DNA of 7,764 nt from positions 1 to 7,764 of the forward strand of contig CALZCR010000065.1 in assembly GCA_945631445.1 (NCBI GenBank), in the 5' to 3' direction. Source of the stretch: an uncultured Corynebacterium sp. GTDB lineage: Bacteria > Actinomycetota > Actinomycetes > Mycobacteriales > Mycobacteriaceae. Positions within the stretch are counted from its first letter, which is position 1. Every line of letters begins with the position of its first letter. The notes beneath the pieces are model-generated. The model saw only the letters and a list, made by a program, of their open reading frames with translations, was not told the origin of the DNA and made no database searches. The translations under genes and the position numbers were made by a program. Shown here in pieces: positions 1-5,836 of this stretch.

Positions 1-91
1 GGGCGCCGAGGGCTCCTGCGGTTCCGGCCCAGCCGGCGGCGTGAAGGACGCTCCGCCTGGTGAAGCGGGGCGCCGGAGGGGGAATGTTCAT
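1..91 (-). CDS. N-terminus of a Tat-exported protein (partial, runs off window)
   Basis: Reading the minus strand from an ATG at 91-89 gives 30 open codons up to the window edge. The peptide has the form of a twin-arginine signal: a short proline-rich n-region, then T11-R12-R13-S14-V15-L16, then an Ala/Gly-rich stretch containing a single Trp. This matches the S/T-R-R-x-F-L-K Tat pattern with Val in place of Phe, so the product is probably exported folded, perhaps as a redox or hydrolytic enzyme or a binding protein. The mature domain lies outside the window, so no function can be given. The ribosome site is weak (AGAAG about 13 nt upstream). A TTG further upstream is an alternative start but would put the RR motif unusually deep. 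The gene is divergent from the osmC-like gene, and an McbR-like box ends 25 nt upstream of its ATG. Confidence 0.6.
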   Translation of the reverse strand, partial: MNIPPPAPRFTRRSVLHAAGWAGTAGALGA

Positions 92-115
92 GGATGGGTG
101 GTGTCTTCTGGTTGG

Positions 116-131
116 CAGACTGCAAGGTCTA
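116..131. promoter_or_regulatory. McbR-like operator, site 1
   Basis: The sequence reads CAGAC-TGCAAG-GTCTA. The published corynebacterial McbR operator is TAGAC-N6-GTCTA, so this has the exact spacing and one mismatch (first base). It lies 25 nt upstream of the Tat-signal gene start on the minus strand, downstream of a possible -10 at 147-152, where a bound repressor would block that gene. The assignment is by motif only. A weaker, three-mismatch relative (CATAC-N6-GTCTG) lies at 149-164 and overlaps that -10. Confidence 0.5.
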
Positions 132-146
132 AATGCACAAGTCAAA

Positions 147-176
147 ACCATACCGAGTGGTCTGCAGTGCTGTCGA
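147..176 (-). promoter_or_regulatory. Possible promoter for the Tat-signal gene
   Basis: On the minus strand a -35-like TCGACA (176-171) is followed after 18 nt by TATGGT (152-147). The -10 is imperfect against corynebacterial TANANT. The same octamer GGTATGGT occurs on the plus strand in front of the osmC-like gene. This would give a leader of about 50 nt with McbR-like site 1 inside it. Weak evidence. Confidence 0.25.
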
Positions 177-229
177 ATTCAGGGTAGCCGGCGGGCGGAG
201 GTTCGACATGGGCTCCGGATTTCCGGCGG

Positions 230-251
230 GTCATGCGCAGAATTTCATGAC
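230..251. promoter_or_regulatory. Inverted repeat GTCATG-N10-CATGAC, possible operator
   Basis: Perfect 6-bp arms are separated by 10 nt, in the middle of the divergent intergenic region and away from both McbR-like boxes. The arm spacing of 16 bp centre to centre suits a dimeric regulator contacting two nearby major grooves. I do not recognise the motif. No coding sequence explains it. Confidence 0.3.
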
Positions 252-295
252 GTACGCCAAGCTGGCAGCTCCCTGACCGCTTGTTACCCACTCAA

Positions 296-311
296 TAGAC
301 AGCATTGTATA
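296..311. promoter_or_regulatory. McbR-like operator, site 2
   Basis: The sequence reads TAGAC-AGCATT-GTATA, one base different from TAGAC-N6-GTCTA (C to A in the right half). It ends 58 nt upstream of the osmC-like ATG and overlaps or directly precedes the probable promoter, the usual position for repression. In C. glutamicum McbR represses methionine and sulfur genes and is released by S-adenosylhomocysteine. Whether this genome encodes McbR cannot be seen here. Confidence 0.55.
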
Positions 312-336
312 GATTGTGCTTCCCGTGTGGTATGGT
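305..336 (+). promoter_or_regulatory. Probable promoter region of the osmC-like operon
   Basis: This is the only AT-rich patch before the gene. Two -10 candidates are visible: TAGATT at 310-315, which fits corynebacterial TANANT and touches McbR-like site 2, and TATGGT at 331-336, which mirrors the element on the opposite strand. No good -35 accompanies either. The choice between them cannot be made by eye. Confidence 0.3.
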
Positions 337-356
337 CACCAGTAAATGACGAGCAT

Positions 357-363
357 AAAGGAG
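357..363 (+). promoter_or_regulatory. Ribosome binding site that fixes the osmC-like start
   Basis: AAAGGAG sits 6 nt before the ATG at 370. An in-frame ATG at 346 lies upstream of this site and has no ribosome site of its own, so 370 is the supported start. Confidence 0.8.
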
Positions 364-369
364 TCTTCC

Positions 370-915
370 ATGTCTGACCTCACCCCGAACCACACCGCCG
401 GCGAGCCCATCGAGCCGATCGACACCCAGGCCCTGAAGGACTTGGCGCAGAAGAACATCGACAACCCCGAGGGCGGCAACAAGAAGATCCGCACCCACAC
501 CGAGGCTGACGGCCTGTTCCGCAACAACACCGCCGTCCGCGACCACGTGATCAAGGTCGGCGAGCCGAAGCCGCTGCTGGGCGACGACTCCGCCCCGAAC
601 CCGACCGAGGTCGCCCAGGCCGGCCTCGCCGCCTGCATCGCCGTCGGCGTCCAGGCCATCGCCCAGCACCGCGGCGTCACCCTGACCAAGCTGGACATCG
701 ACATCGAGTCCGACATCGACATCTCCCCGACCTGGGGCGTGGGCGACCTCTCCGAGGACAAGCGCCCGGGCGTGTCCGACGTCCGCGTCAAGCTCGACCT
801 CGAGGGCGACGCCGACCGCGAGACCCTGGACCAGATCCAGAAGGACGCGATCAAGTGGTCCCCGGTCGTCAACACCTACACCCGTCCGGCCAACCTGACC
901 TCTGAGCTGGTCTAA
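370..915 (+). CDS. OsmC family protein with a single cysteine
   Basis: This 181-residue protein has OsmC-family architecture. An N-terminal extension (about 1-40) precedes a strand pair ending near residue 65, then comes N77-PTE-VAQAGLAAC89, the family signature with its first conserved cysteine at the helix start. The C-terminal part ends in the W163-SPVVN-TY motif. Canonical OsmC/Ohr proteins reduce organic peroxides with two cysteines. Here the position of the second (resolving) Cys in the C-P-V motif is Ser164, so a classical two-Cys peroxidase cycle is unlikely without an outside thiol. Serine in this motif occurs, to my knowledge, in OsmC relatives linked to organosulfur metabolism. Codons are very strongly biased (GCC, CTG, AAG, GAC), suggesting high expression. 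It probably forms an operon with the flavoprotein gene 30 nt downstream and has an McbR-like box upstream. Family assignment is firm; substrate is unknown. Confidence 0.88.
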   Translation: MSDLTPNHTAGEPIEPIDTQALKDLAQKNIDNPEGGNKKIRTHTEADGLFRNNTAVRDHVIKVGEPKPLLGDDSAPNPTEVAQAGLAACIAVGVQAIAQHRGVTLTKLDIDIESDIDISPTWGVGDLSEDKRPGVSDVRVKLDLEGDADRETLDQIQKDAIKWSPVVNTYTRPANLTSELV

Positions 916-945
916 AAACACACGTTAGGTAAGAGGAACCCCCGC

Positions 946-2004
946 ATGAGCAAGCAAGTGACCCCGACCACCGACGCCATCATCCTGGACCCCCAGTTGC
1001 GTCTGACGGTCGCCGAGAACGCCAAGGCCGTGGACAAAAACGAGAAGGACGCGCGCTACATCCTTCCGTTGTTGGGTGAGGCCGGATTGATCGGCACGGA
1101 CGTGCGCATGACCCTCGAGGTCATCCGCGAGCTCTCCGCGGAGGATCTGTCCGTCGGGTTCACCACCTGGGCCACGCGCATGACCTATGGCTTCCTCAAG
1201 CAGGCCGGCACCGACTACGCCGAGGTCCTGGCGGACAAGATCGCCGTCGGCACCCACCCCGGTGTGACCGGCATGGCCGGTTCCTTCAAGGAACTCGCCG
1301 GCGCCGGGGAGATCGACCTGCACGCCGAGAAGACTGACGACGGCTACGTCATCAACGGCAAGCTCGGCTGGGCCTCCAACCTCTATGACGACGCCATCGT
1401 GGTCACCGGCGCCAAGACCGACGACGGCCACAAGATCATCTTCGCCTTCGAGGCCGGCCACGAGGGCGTCACCTTCGGCACGCCTTTCGGCCTGCTCGGC
1501 CTGAACGCCACCCAGTCCGCCTGGGCGTCTTTCGACGACGTCAAGATCCCGCAGGCCCAGGTGCTCACCGAGGACTTCGTGCCGTTCATGACCGCGGTGC
1601 GCCCGGTGTTCGTGCTCAGTCAGATCGCGGAATGCCTCGGCGTCGCCGAAGCCGCCGCCGCCCAGGCCGAGCCGAAGCTCACCGGCGTCAAGGAGACTTT
1701 CGCCGAGGACCTCGCCGACGCGCAGGCGTTCACCGCCGATGTGCTGCGCCGTTGGAACGCCCTCATCGAGCAGGTCATCGCCGGTGAGGAGCTCAACCTC
1801 GTGGAGTTGCTCGAGTTGCGACTCGACGCCTCGGAGGCAGCCGTCTCGGCCGCGAACATCGAGGTGCGCGTGGCCGGCGGCGCCGGGTACGCGAGCTCGT
1901 CCAACGCCTCGCGCCGCTACCGCGAGGCCTCTTTCATTCCGGTGCAGTCCCCGTCGGAAGCGCAGCTGCGTTTCCAGTTGCAGCAGGCGAAGGCCGCCGT
2001 CTAA
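946..2004 (+). CDS. Acyl-CoA dehydrogenase-fold flavoprotein (DszC/SfnB-like)
   Basis: This 352-residue protein has the acyl-CoA dehydrogenase layout: a helical N-terminal domain (about 1-100), a beta domain with the DGYVINGKLGWAS strand (132-144) and the FDDVKIP segment (196-202), and a C-terminal helical bundle (about 215-352). It is shorter than typical dehydrogenases (about 380-400). The end of the protein reads RRYREASFIPVQSPSEAQ (323-340), in place of the usual R-D-x-x-x-x-x-I-x-E-G-T motif, and I see no obvious catalytic Glu. This favours the reduced-flavin monooxygenase branch (DszC, SfnB type), which attacks sulfur compounds, or a non-canonical activity. GAGGAA at 933-938 lies 7 nt before the ATG. 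It follows the osmC-like gene by 30 nt, and a terminator follows at 2066-2103. Fold assignment is secure; the monooxygenase role and sulfur substrate are inferred from relatives and context. Confidence 0.78.
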   Translation: MSKQVTPTTDAIILDPQLRLTVAENAKAVDKNEKDARYILPLLGEAGLIGTDVRMTLEVIRELSAEDLSVGFTTWATRMTYGFLKQAGTDYAEVLADKIAVGTHPGVTGMAGSFKELAGAGEIDLHAEKTDDGYVINGKLGWASNLYDDAIVVTGAKTDDGHKIIFAFEAGHEGVTFGTPFGLLGLNATQSAWASFDDVKIPQAQVLTEDFVPFMTAVRPVFVLSQIAECLGVAEAAAAQAEPKLTGVKETFAEDLADAQAFTADVLRRWNALIEQVIAGEELNLVELLELRLDASEAAVSAANIEVRVAGGAGYASSSNASRRYREASFIPVQSPSEAQLRFQLQQAKAAV

Positions 2005-2033
2005 GGGGTTAAGGCGAGCGCCGTGACCCGCTT

Positions 2034-2049
2034 CCTCTGTGCTCAGAGG
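2034..2049 (+). repeat. Small perfect hairpin downstream of the flavoprotein gene
   Basis: CCTCTG-TGCT-CAGAGG forms a 6-bp stem with a 4-nt loop, 29 nt after the stop codon. No T-run follows, so it is not a terminator alone. It could protect the 3' end of the mRNA. Confidence 0.4.
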
Positions 2050-2065
2050 TGACGCCCTTCCGCGG

Positions 2066-2103
2066 CAAGCTCACTATGCGCGCGCATAGTGGGGCCTTGT
2101 TTT
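2066..2103 (+). terminator. Intrinsic terminator of the osmC-like/flavoprotein operon
   Basis: The core is a perfect 20-nt palindrome at 2072-2091 (CACTATGCGC and its reverse complement). Flanking CAAG (2066-2069) can pair with CTTG (2096-2099), followed at once by TTTT (2100-2103). A long GC-containing stem with a T-run, 62 nt after the stop codon, suits rho-independent termination on the plus strand. The minus-strand side has no T-run, so it appears one-directional. Confidence 0.65.
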
Positions 2104-2117
2104 CTGCGGCTGCAGAA
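2100..2117. repeat. Degenerate copy of the palindrome core, TTTTCTGC-N3-TGCAGAA
   Basis: TTTTCTGC-GGC-TGCAGAA is identical outside its three central bases to 2188-2205 inside the 34-nt palindrome, exactly 88 nt away. Its TTTT is also the T-run of the preceding terminator. It may be a decayed second copy of the same element. Confidence 0.45.
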
Positions 2118-2180
2118 TCCGTGGCGCAGCGCGGTCAACGACATCCTCGCCGGGTCGATCCCTTGCCAGCTCACAACAAC

Positions 2181-2214
2181 GCCCCGTTTTTCTGCACGTG
2201 CAGAAAAACGGGGC
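2181..2214. repeat. Perfect 34-nt palindrome between convergent operons
   Basis: The left arm GCCCCGTTTTTCTGCAC (2181-2197) is followed without spacer by its exact reverse complement (2198-2214), with CACGTG at the centre. It lies between the convergent gene ends and could work as a two-way terminator or mRNA end stabiliser. Against a standard terminator, the T-tract is in the 5' arm and the A-tract in the 3' arm, the reverse of the usual order, and only CTTTT (2220-2224) follows on the plus strand. A dispersed palindromic repeat or a protein-binding site are alternatives. Confidence 0.6.
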
Positions 2215-2263
2215 GGAAACTTTTGCGGGTTTACAAGCTGGAGCCCTGCATCTGCGGTAGCTG

Positions 2264-2368
2264 CTAGAGCTGTGCGTCCGGTAGCGAGATGGTGGCGACG
2301 TCGCCGATCGGCAGGTCGAAGGCCGAGGTGCCCGGGCCACGATAACGGGAGGGCCCCAGACACGCCCA
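2264..2368 (-). other. Open in-frame continuation after the MFS stop codon (34 codons)
   Basis: Directly after the TAG that ends the MFS gene (2371-2369), the same frame stays open for 34 codons to a second TAG at 2266-2264. The second half (about residues 10-34 of the extension) is protein-like, with codons ending in C or G, and includes FDLPIGDVATISLPDAQL. I see no start codon with a ribosome site inside it. It may be the remnant of a former 3' end or of another gene, a readthrough extension, or chance. No homology is recognised. The rest of 2005-2368 holds the palindromes described separately and no gene. Confidence 0.25.
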
Positions 2369-3781
2369 CTACATTGAACCCGCGGCCTTCTTCCCGCCCG
2401 CGAACTCCGCGAGCAGGCAGAGCAGGGCCGCGAGGACGAGTAGTCCGGTGGTGACCCCGACGGCGGTGGAAAAGGCCTCGGAGACGGCGCCGCCCTCGTT
2501 GAGCACGGTGGCCCACACGGAGCCCAAGATCGCCGGGCCCAGCGCGCCGCCGACCTGGCGGAGGACGGTGTTGGTGGCGCCGGCCATCGCGGCTTGGCGC
2601 GGTGGCACGGCGTTGACGGCGACGGTGGTCACCGACGACAACATCAGGGAGATGGAGACGCCGAAGACCATGATGCGCCACAGCATGGCGGGGTAGCTGG
2701 TCTCCGCGTCGGCGCCCGCGAGGAGGAAGGTGCCCAGAGCGGCGAGCCCCAGGCCGAGGATCAGGACCCAGGTCGGGCGCGTGCGTTTGAGCAGGGCGCC
2801 CGCCAGGGGGCTGGCGGCCAGTGCGGTGCCCGGCATGAACGCCAGGTAGGAGGCGATGCCCAGCGGCGTCAGCTCTTTCGCGGTGCCGAGGAACAACGCG
2901 AGCATGAAGCCCATGCCCACGACGGAGAACAGCGACATCGCGGCGGCGAACCCGGCGGCCGCGAAGCGGGTGTTGGCGAAGATGCGGATGTCCATCAACG
3001 GGGCGTAGGTGTGGGATTCGCGGTAGATGAACAGCGTCAGGAACACGGCGAAGACGGCGTACCCGGTCAACGCGGAAGGGGAGAGCCACCCGGTGGAGCC
3101 GCCCTGGATGACGCCGAAGATCACGCCGACGATGGCCAGGGTGGCGTAGATCTGTCCCTGAGCGTCCATTCCCGGGGCGGAGGTCGGGGCGGCGGGCAGC
3201 TGCGTTTGGGTGATCACCGCGATCAGGGCGGCCACGATGACGGCAGGCAGATAGACCCACCCCCAGTGGGCGATCTCGTTGATCAAGCCGCCGACGATGG
3301 CGCCGAGGGTCAGGCCGGCGGTGGTGCCCGCGCCCCAGAGGGCGATGTAAGGGCCACGTTGGCGGTAGTCGGGCACGGCCGCGGTGATGGTCGCCAGGGT
3401 GGTCGGCAGCAGGGCGCCGCCGCCGAGGCCGGCGATGGCTTGGCCGGTCCACAGCACCGGCATGGTCCAGTCGCCGAAGAGCGGGGAAAGCCACCCCAGG
3501 GTGGTGCCCGACGCCATCAACCACAAGGCGATGACCATGACGCGGCGGCGGCCGATGTTTTCGGCGATGACGCCGGCGGAGAGCACGGCGGCGGACATCG
3601 CGAGGATGAAGATGGACTGGATCCACTGCAGGCCCGCGGTGCCGGTGCCGGTGTCGGCGGCGATCGTCGTCAAGGAGACGGAGACCAAGTTGATGGGGAG
3701 CTGGGCCACCAAGACCGCGAGGGTCGCGAGCCAGACGGCCTTTTTCCCCTCCGGGGTGATCGGCTGCGGGACATCATTCAT
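2369..3781 (-). CDS. MFS transporter, DHA2 (EmrB/QacA-like) type
   Basis: The 470 residues are almost entirely hydrophobic helices, fitting the 14-segment DHA2 class of proton-driven exporters. Visible motifs are motif A (G70-VIAENIGRRR), motif B (LWTGQAIAGLGGGALLP, about 110-126), motif C-like (GAGTTAGLTLGAIVGG, 150-165), and the late PPRQAAMAGATNTVLRQVG segment (393-411) typical of the class. Two usual key residues differ: the motif B Arg is Gln114, and the Pro of motif C's GP is Ala161, so classical drug/proton antiport should not be assumed. It is the last gene of the metQ operon, 48 nt after the peptidase. Its ribosome site is poor (GAAAGG, 13 nt before the ATG), suggesting lower translation. 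Substrate is unknown; export of a product or excess of the imported amino acid is one possibility. Confidence 0.85.
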   Translation of the reverse strand: MNDVPQPITPEGKKAVWLATLAVLVAQLPINLVSVSLTTIAADTGTGTAGLQWIQSIFILAMSAAVLSAGVIAENIGRRRVMVIALWLMASGTTLGWLSPLFGDWTMPVLWTGQAIAGLGGGALLPTTLATITAAVPDYRQRGPYIALWGAGTTAGLTLGAIVGGLINEIAHWGWVYLPAVIVAALIAVITQTQLPAAPTSAPGMDAQGQIYATLAIVGVIFGVIQGGSTGWLSPSALTGYAVFAVFLTLFIYRESHTYAPLMDIRIFANTRFAAAGFAAAMSLFSVVGMGFMLALFLGTAKELTPLGIASYLAFMPGTALAASPLAGALLKRTRPTWVLILGLGLAALGTFLLAGADAETSYPAMLWRIMVFGVSISLMLSSVTTVAVNAVPPRQAAMAGATNTVLRQVGGALGPAILGSVWATVLNEGGAVSEAFSTAVGVTTGLLVLAALLCLLAEFAGGKKAAGSM

Positions 3782-3829
3782 GCCGGTGAACCAGCCTTTC
3801 TTTAAGTTGTTGCGGCTGACTGAGCCTAG

Positions 3830-5149
3830 TCAGGCCCCCACGAATTTCGTCACCAGCGACTCATAGGCCGCCACGGTCAGCGCCAGGTCCTCGAGGTGGA
3901 GGTGTTCGTCGTGGGAGTGCAGCTGGCCGTTGGCTTCCGCCATGGTGCGCTCCTTGGCGTGCAGCGCGAAGCCGTAGCCGACCCCGCCTAAGCGGCGGCC
4001 GAAGCGCAGGTCGGAGCCGCCCGTGGCGTAGACGGGGACGACCGCGGCGGCGGGGAAGAACTCTCCGGCGGTGGCCACGATGGCCTCCCACAGCGGGCCG
4101 GAGGCGGGGGAGACGGCCGGCGGCTCGGAGATCAGGTGCTGAATGTCGACTTCGTCGGCCAGATCGCCTAAGGCGTCGGTGAGGATCTGGTCGACGTCTT
4201 CCTGACTGGTGCCTGGCGCGGGGCGGATGTCCATTTCCAGCCAGGCGGTCGAGGGCAGGACGTTGATTGCCCCGCCGGCGCGCAGCACGGTCTGGGAGAT
4301 CGTGGTGTGGGAGGCGGCGTGGGCGTAGGCCGCCAGGTCGCCGAAGGCGTGGTAGTCGCCGGTGCCTTCGATCAAGGCCTGCTCTGTGGCGGGGTCGAAG
4401 CGGAAGGCCTGGACGAAGCCCTCCCACGTCTTATCCGAGGTCACCGGGATCTGCGCGTCGGCGATGCGGCGGGCGACTTCGGCGATTTTGACCACGGCGA
4501 AGTCTTTGCCGAAGGGCGTGGAGCCGTGGCCCGCGTCCCCGGCGATGACTAGGCGGCGCTGGGCCGCGCCCTTTTCGCCGACGTTGAAGGCGATGGCGTC
4601 GGAGCCGTCGGTCGTCGGCAAGTGTGAGCCGCCGGTCTCCGAGAGCATGTTCTGCCAGGAGAACGCGTCGGGCAGGTTCTCGGAGATCCACTTCGCGCCC
4701 AGCCCGCCGCGGGCTTCCTCGTCGGCGAGGCCGACAAAAGTCAGCGTGCCGCGCGGGCGGCCGTGACGTGCGATCTCGCGGGTGACGGCGGCCATGGTGG
4801 CGGTGATGAACAGCATGTCGACGGTGCCGCGGCCGTAGATCTTGCCGTCGATGATGTCGGCGCCGAAGGGGTCGACGGTCCATTTCGCCGCGTCCACCGG
4901 CACCACGTCGGTGTGGCCGAGCAGCGTCAGCGGCTCCGCCGCAGGATCCGTGCCCGGCACGGTGAACACGACGCTGACGCGCCCCGGGTGCGGCTCGATG
5001 CGCTGGATCTCCACGTCCGTGCCGGAGAAGAACTCCTCGAGGGTATCGGCGTTGCGCACTTCCTGCCCGGAGTCGGGCGTGAGGTCATTGACGCAGGCGT
5101 TGCGGACCATGCGCTGGAGCAGGGCGAGGGTGTCGTCGTAAAGGCTCAT
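3830..5149 (-). CDS. M20 family metallo-amidohydrolase / dipeptidase
   Basis: A 439-residue cytoplasmic protein (no signal peptide) of the ArgE/DapE/CPG2/acylase-1 family, two-zinc enzymes that cleave peptide or N-acyl bonds. Metal and catalytic residues are in order: H79 and D81 (GHTDVVP), bridging D111 (YGRGTVDM), catalytic E144 and metal-binding E145 (DEEARGG), E171 (SETGG), and H411 (HSHDEH, at the usual HGxNE position). The inserted dimerisation domain carries AGHGSTP (H208) and DIRPAPG (307-313). All catalytic groups are present, so it should be active. Around D111 the sequence reads VDML instead of the common DMK. Substrate cannot be fixed from sequence: dipeptides, N-acyl amino acids and succinyl-diaminopimelate are all cleaved by relatives. 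The AGGA site overlaps the metI stop codon 7 nt before the ATG, so translation is coupled to the importer, favouring a role on imported cargo. Confidence 0.87.
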   Translation of the reverse strand: MSLYDDTLALLQRMVRNACVNDLTPDSGQEVRNADTLEEFFSGTDVEIQRIEPHPGRVSVVFTVPGTDPAAEPLTLLGHTDVVPVDAAKWTVDPFGADIIDGKIYGRGTVDMLFITATMAAVTREIARHGRPRGTLTFVGLADEEARGGLGAKWISENLPDAFSWQNMLSETGGSHLPTTDGSDAIAFNVGEKGAAQRRLVIAGDAGHGSTPFGKDFAVVKIAEVARRIADAQIPVTSDKTWEGFVQAFRFDPATEQALIEGTGDYHAFGDLAAYAHAASHTTISQTVLRAGGAINVLPSTAWLEMDIRPAPGTSQEDVDQILTDALGDLADEVDIQHLISEPPAVSPASGPLWEAIVATAGEFFPAAAVVPVYATGGSDLRFGRRLGGVGYGFALHAKERTMAEANGQLHSHDEHLHLEDLALTVAAYESLVTKFVGA

Positions 5150-5158
5150 GTGTCATTC

Positions 5159-5836
5159 CTAGTTGTAGCGGGCTCGGCGCGCCAACCAGTTGCCGAGCGA
5201 TTGGATGGCTTGGACCACGATCACCAGGATGATGACGGTGGCGAGGATGGCGAAGCTGTCGAACTGCTGATAGCCGTAGGAGATGGCCAGATCGCCCACG
5301 CCGCCGCCGCCGACGGTGCCGGCCATGGCGGTGGCGCTGATCAGCCCCACGGTGGAGGTGGTCAGCGCCAGGATGATGGCGGGCTTGGCCTCCGGGAGCA
5401 GGAAGTGGCGCACCGTCTGCCAGGTGGTCGCGCCCATCGATTCGGCGGCCTCCACGATGCCGGGGTCCACGTCCAGCAGCGCCGCCTCGATCAACCGCGC
5501 GATGAACGGGGCGATGTAGATGGTCAGCGGCACCAGAGCCGCGGTCGTGCCGATCGAGGAGCCCACCAGCAGCCGGGTGAACGGCAAGATGGCCACCATC
5601 AAGATGATGAAGGGCACCGAGCGCACGATGTTGACCACGAAATTGGTCACCCCGTGCAGGGCCTTGTTCGGCAGCAGCCCGCCGGGCCGGTGCAGTACGA
5701 GCACCAGCGCCAGGGGGATGCCCAGCAGCGCGCCGAGAAACAGGGAGATGCCGACCATGTACAGCGTTTCGCCGAAGGCGTCGGCGTACATCTCTCCGCT
5801 GACGCGGGTGTCGAAGACGTCCATCCAGTCGTTCAT
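5159..5836 (-). CDS. metI: MetI-type ABC transporter permease
   Basis: This 225-residue inner-membrane permease is close to E. coli MetI in length (217). It has about five hydrophobic segments and the coupling motif EAAESMGATTWQTVRHFLLP at 129-148, which docks on the ATPase, followed by the family's TMAG-like segment A170-MAGTVGGGGVGDLAI. The chosen ATG overlaps the metN stop as ATGA, with GGAGG (5848-5844) placed 7 nt upstream. The frame is open 14 codons further, but that start (5878) would lie deep inside metN. It forms the membrane channel of the importer encoded with metN and metQ. Family is clear; whether it carries methionine depends on the receptor. Confidence 0.92.
   Translation of the reverse strand: MNDWMDVFDTRVSGEMYADAFGETLYMVGISLFLGALLGIPLALVLVLHRPGGLLPNKALHGVTNFVVNIVRSVPFIILMVAILPFTRLLVGSSIGTTAALVPLTIYIAPFIARLIEAALLDVDPGIVEAAESMGATTWQTVRHFLLPEAKPAIILALTTSTVGLISATAMAGTVGGGGVGDLAISYGYQQFDSFAILATVIILVIVVQAIQSLGNWLARRARYN

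Noticed and set aside
60..377. A 105-codon open frame on the plus strand across the divergent region
   Set aside because: Mixed composition with many Cys and Gly, overlap with both the promoter elements and the osmC-like start, and no homology recognised; the minus-strand Tat signal is a better explanation of the left end.
2043..3626. A 527-codon open frame on the minus strand
   Set aside because: It overlaps the MFS gene in another frame, is dominated by Arg, His, Pro and Gly, and shows no domain. It is a GC-rich shadow of the transporter.
2594..3805. A 403-codon open frame on the plus strand
   Set aside because: It is antisense to the MFS gene, rich in Gly, Asp, Gln and Arg without motifs, and lacks a credible ribosome site. 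The similar frames at 4763-5869 and 5968-7248 were rejected for the same reason.
3816..3833. Inverted repeat CTGACT-N6-AGTCAG at the M20 stop codon
   Set aside because: The stem is short, no T-run follows on the minus strand, and the MFS gene continues in the same unit, so a terminator or attenuator is not supported.
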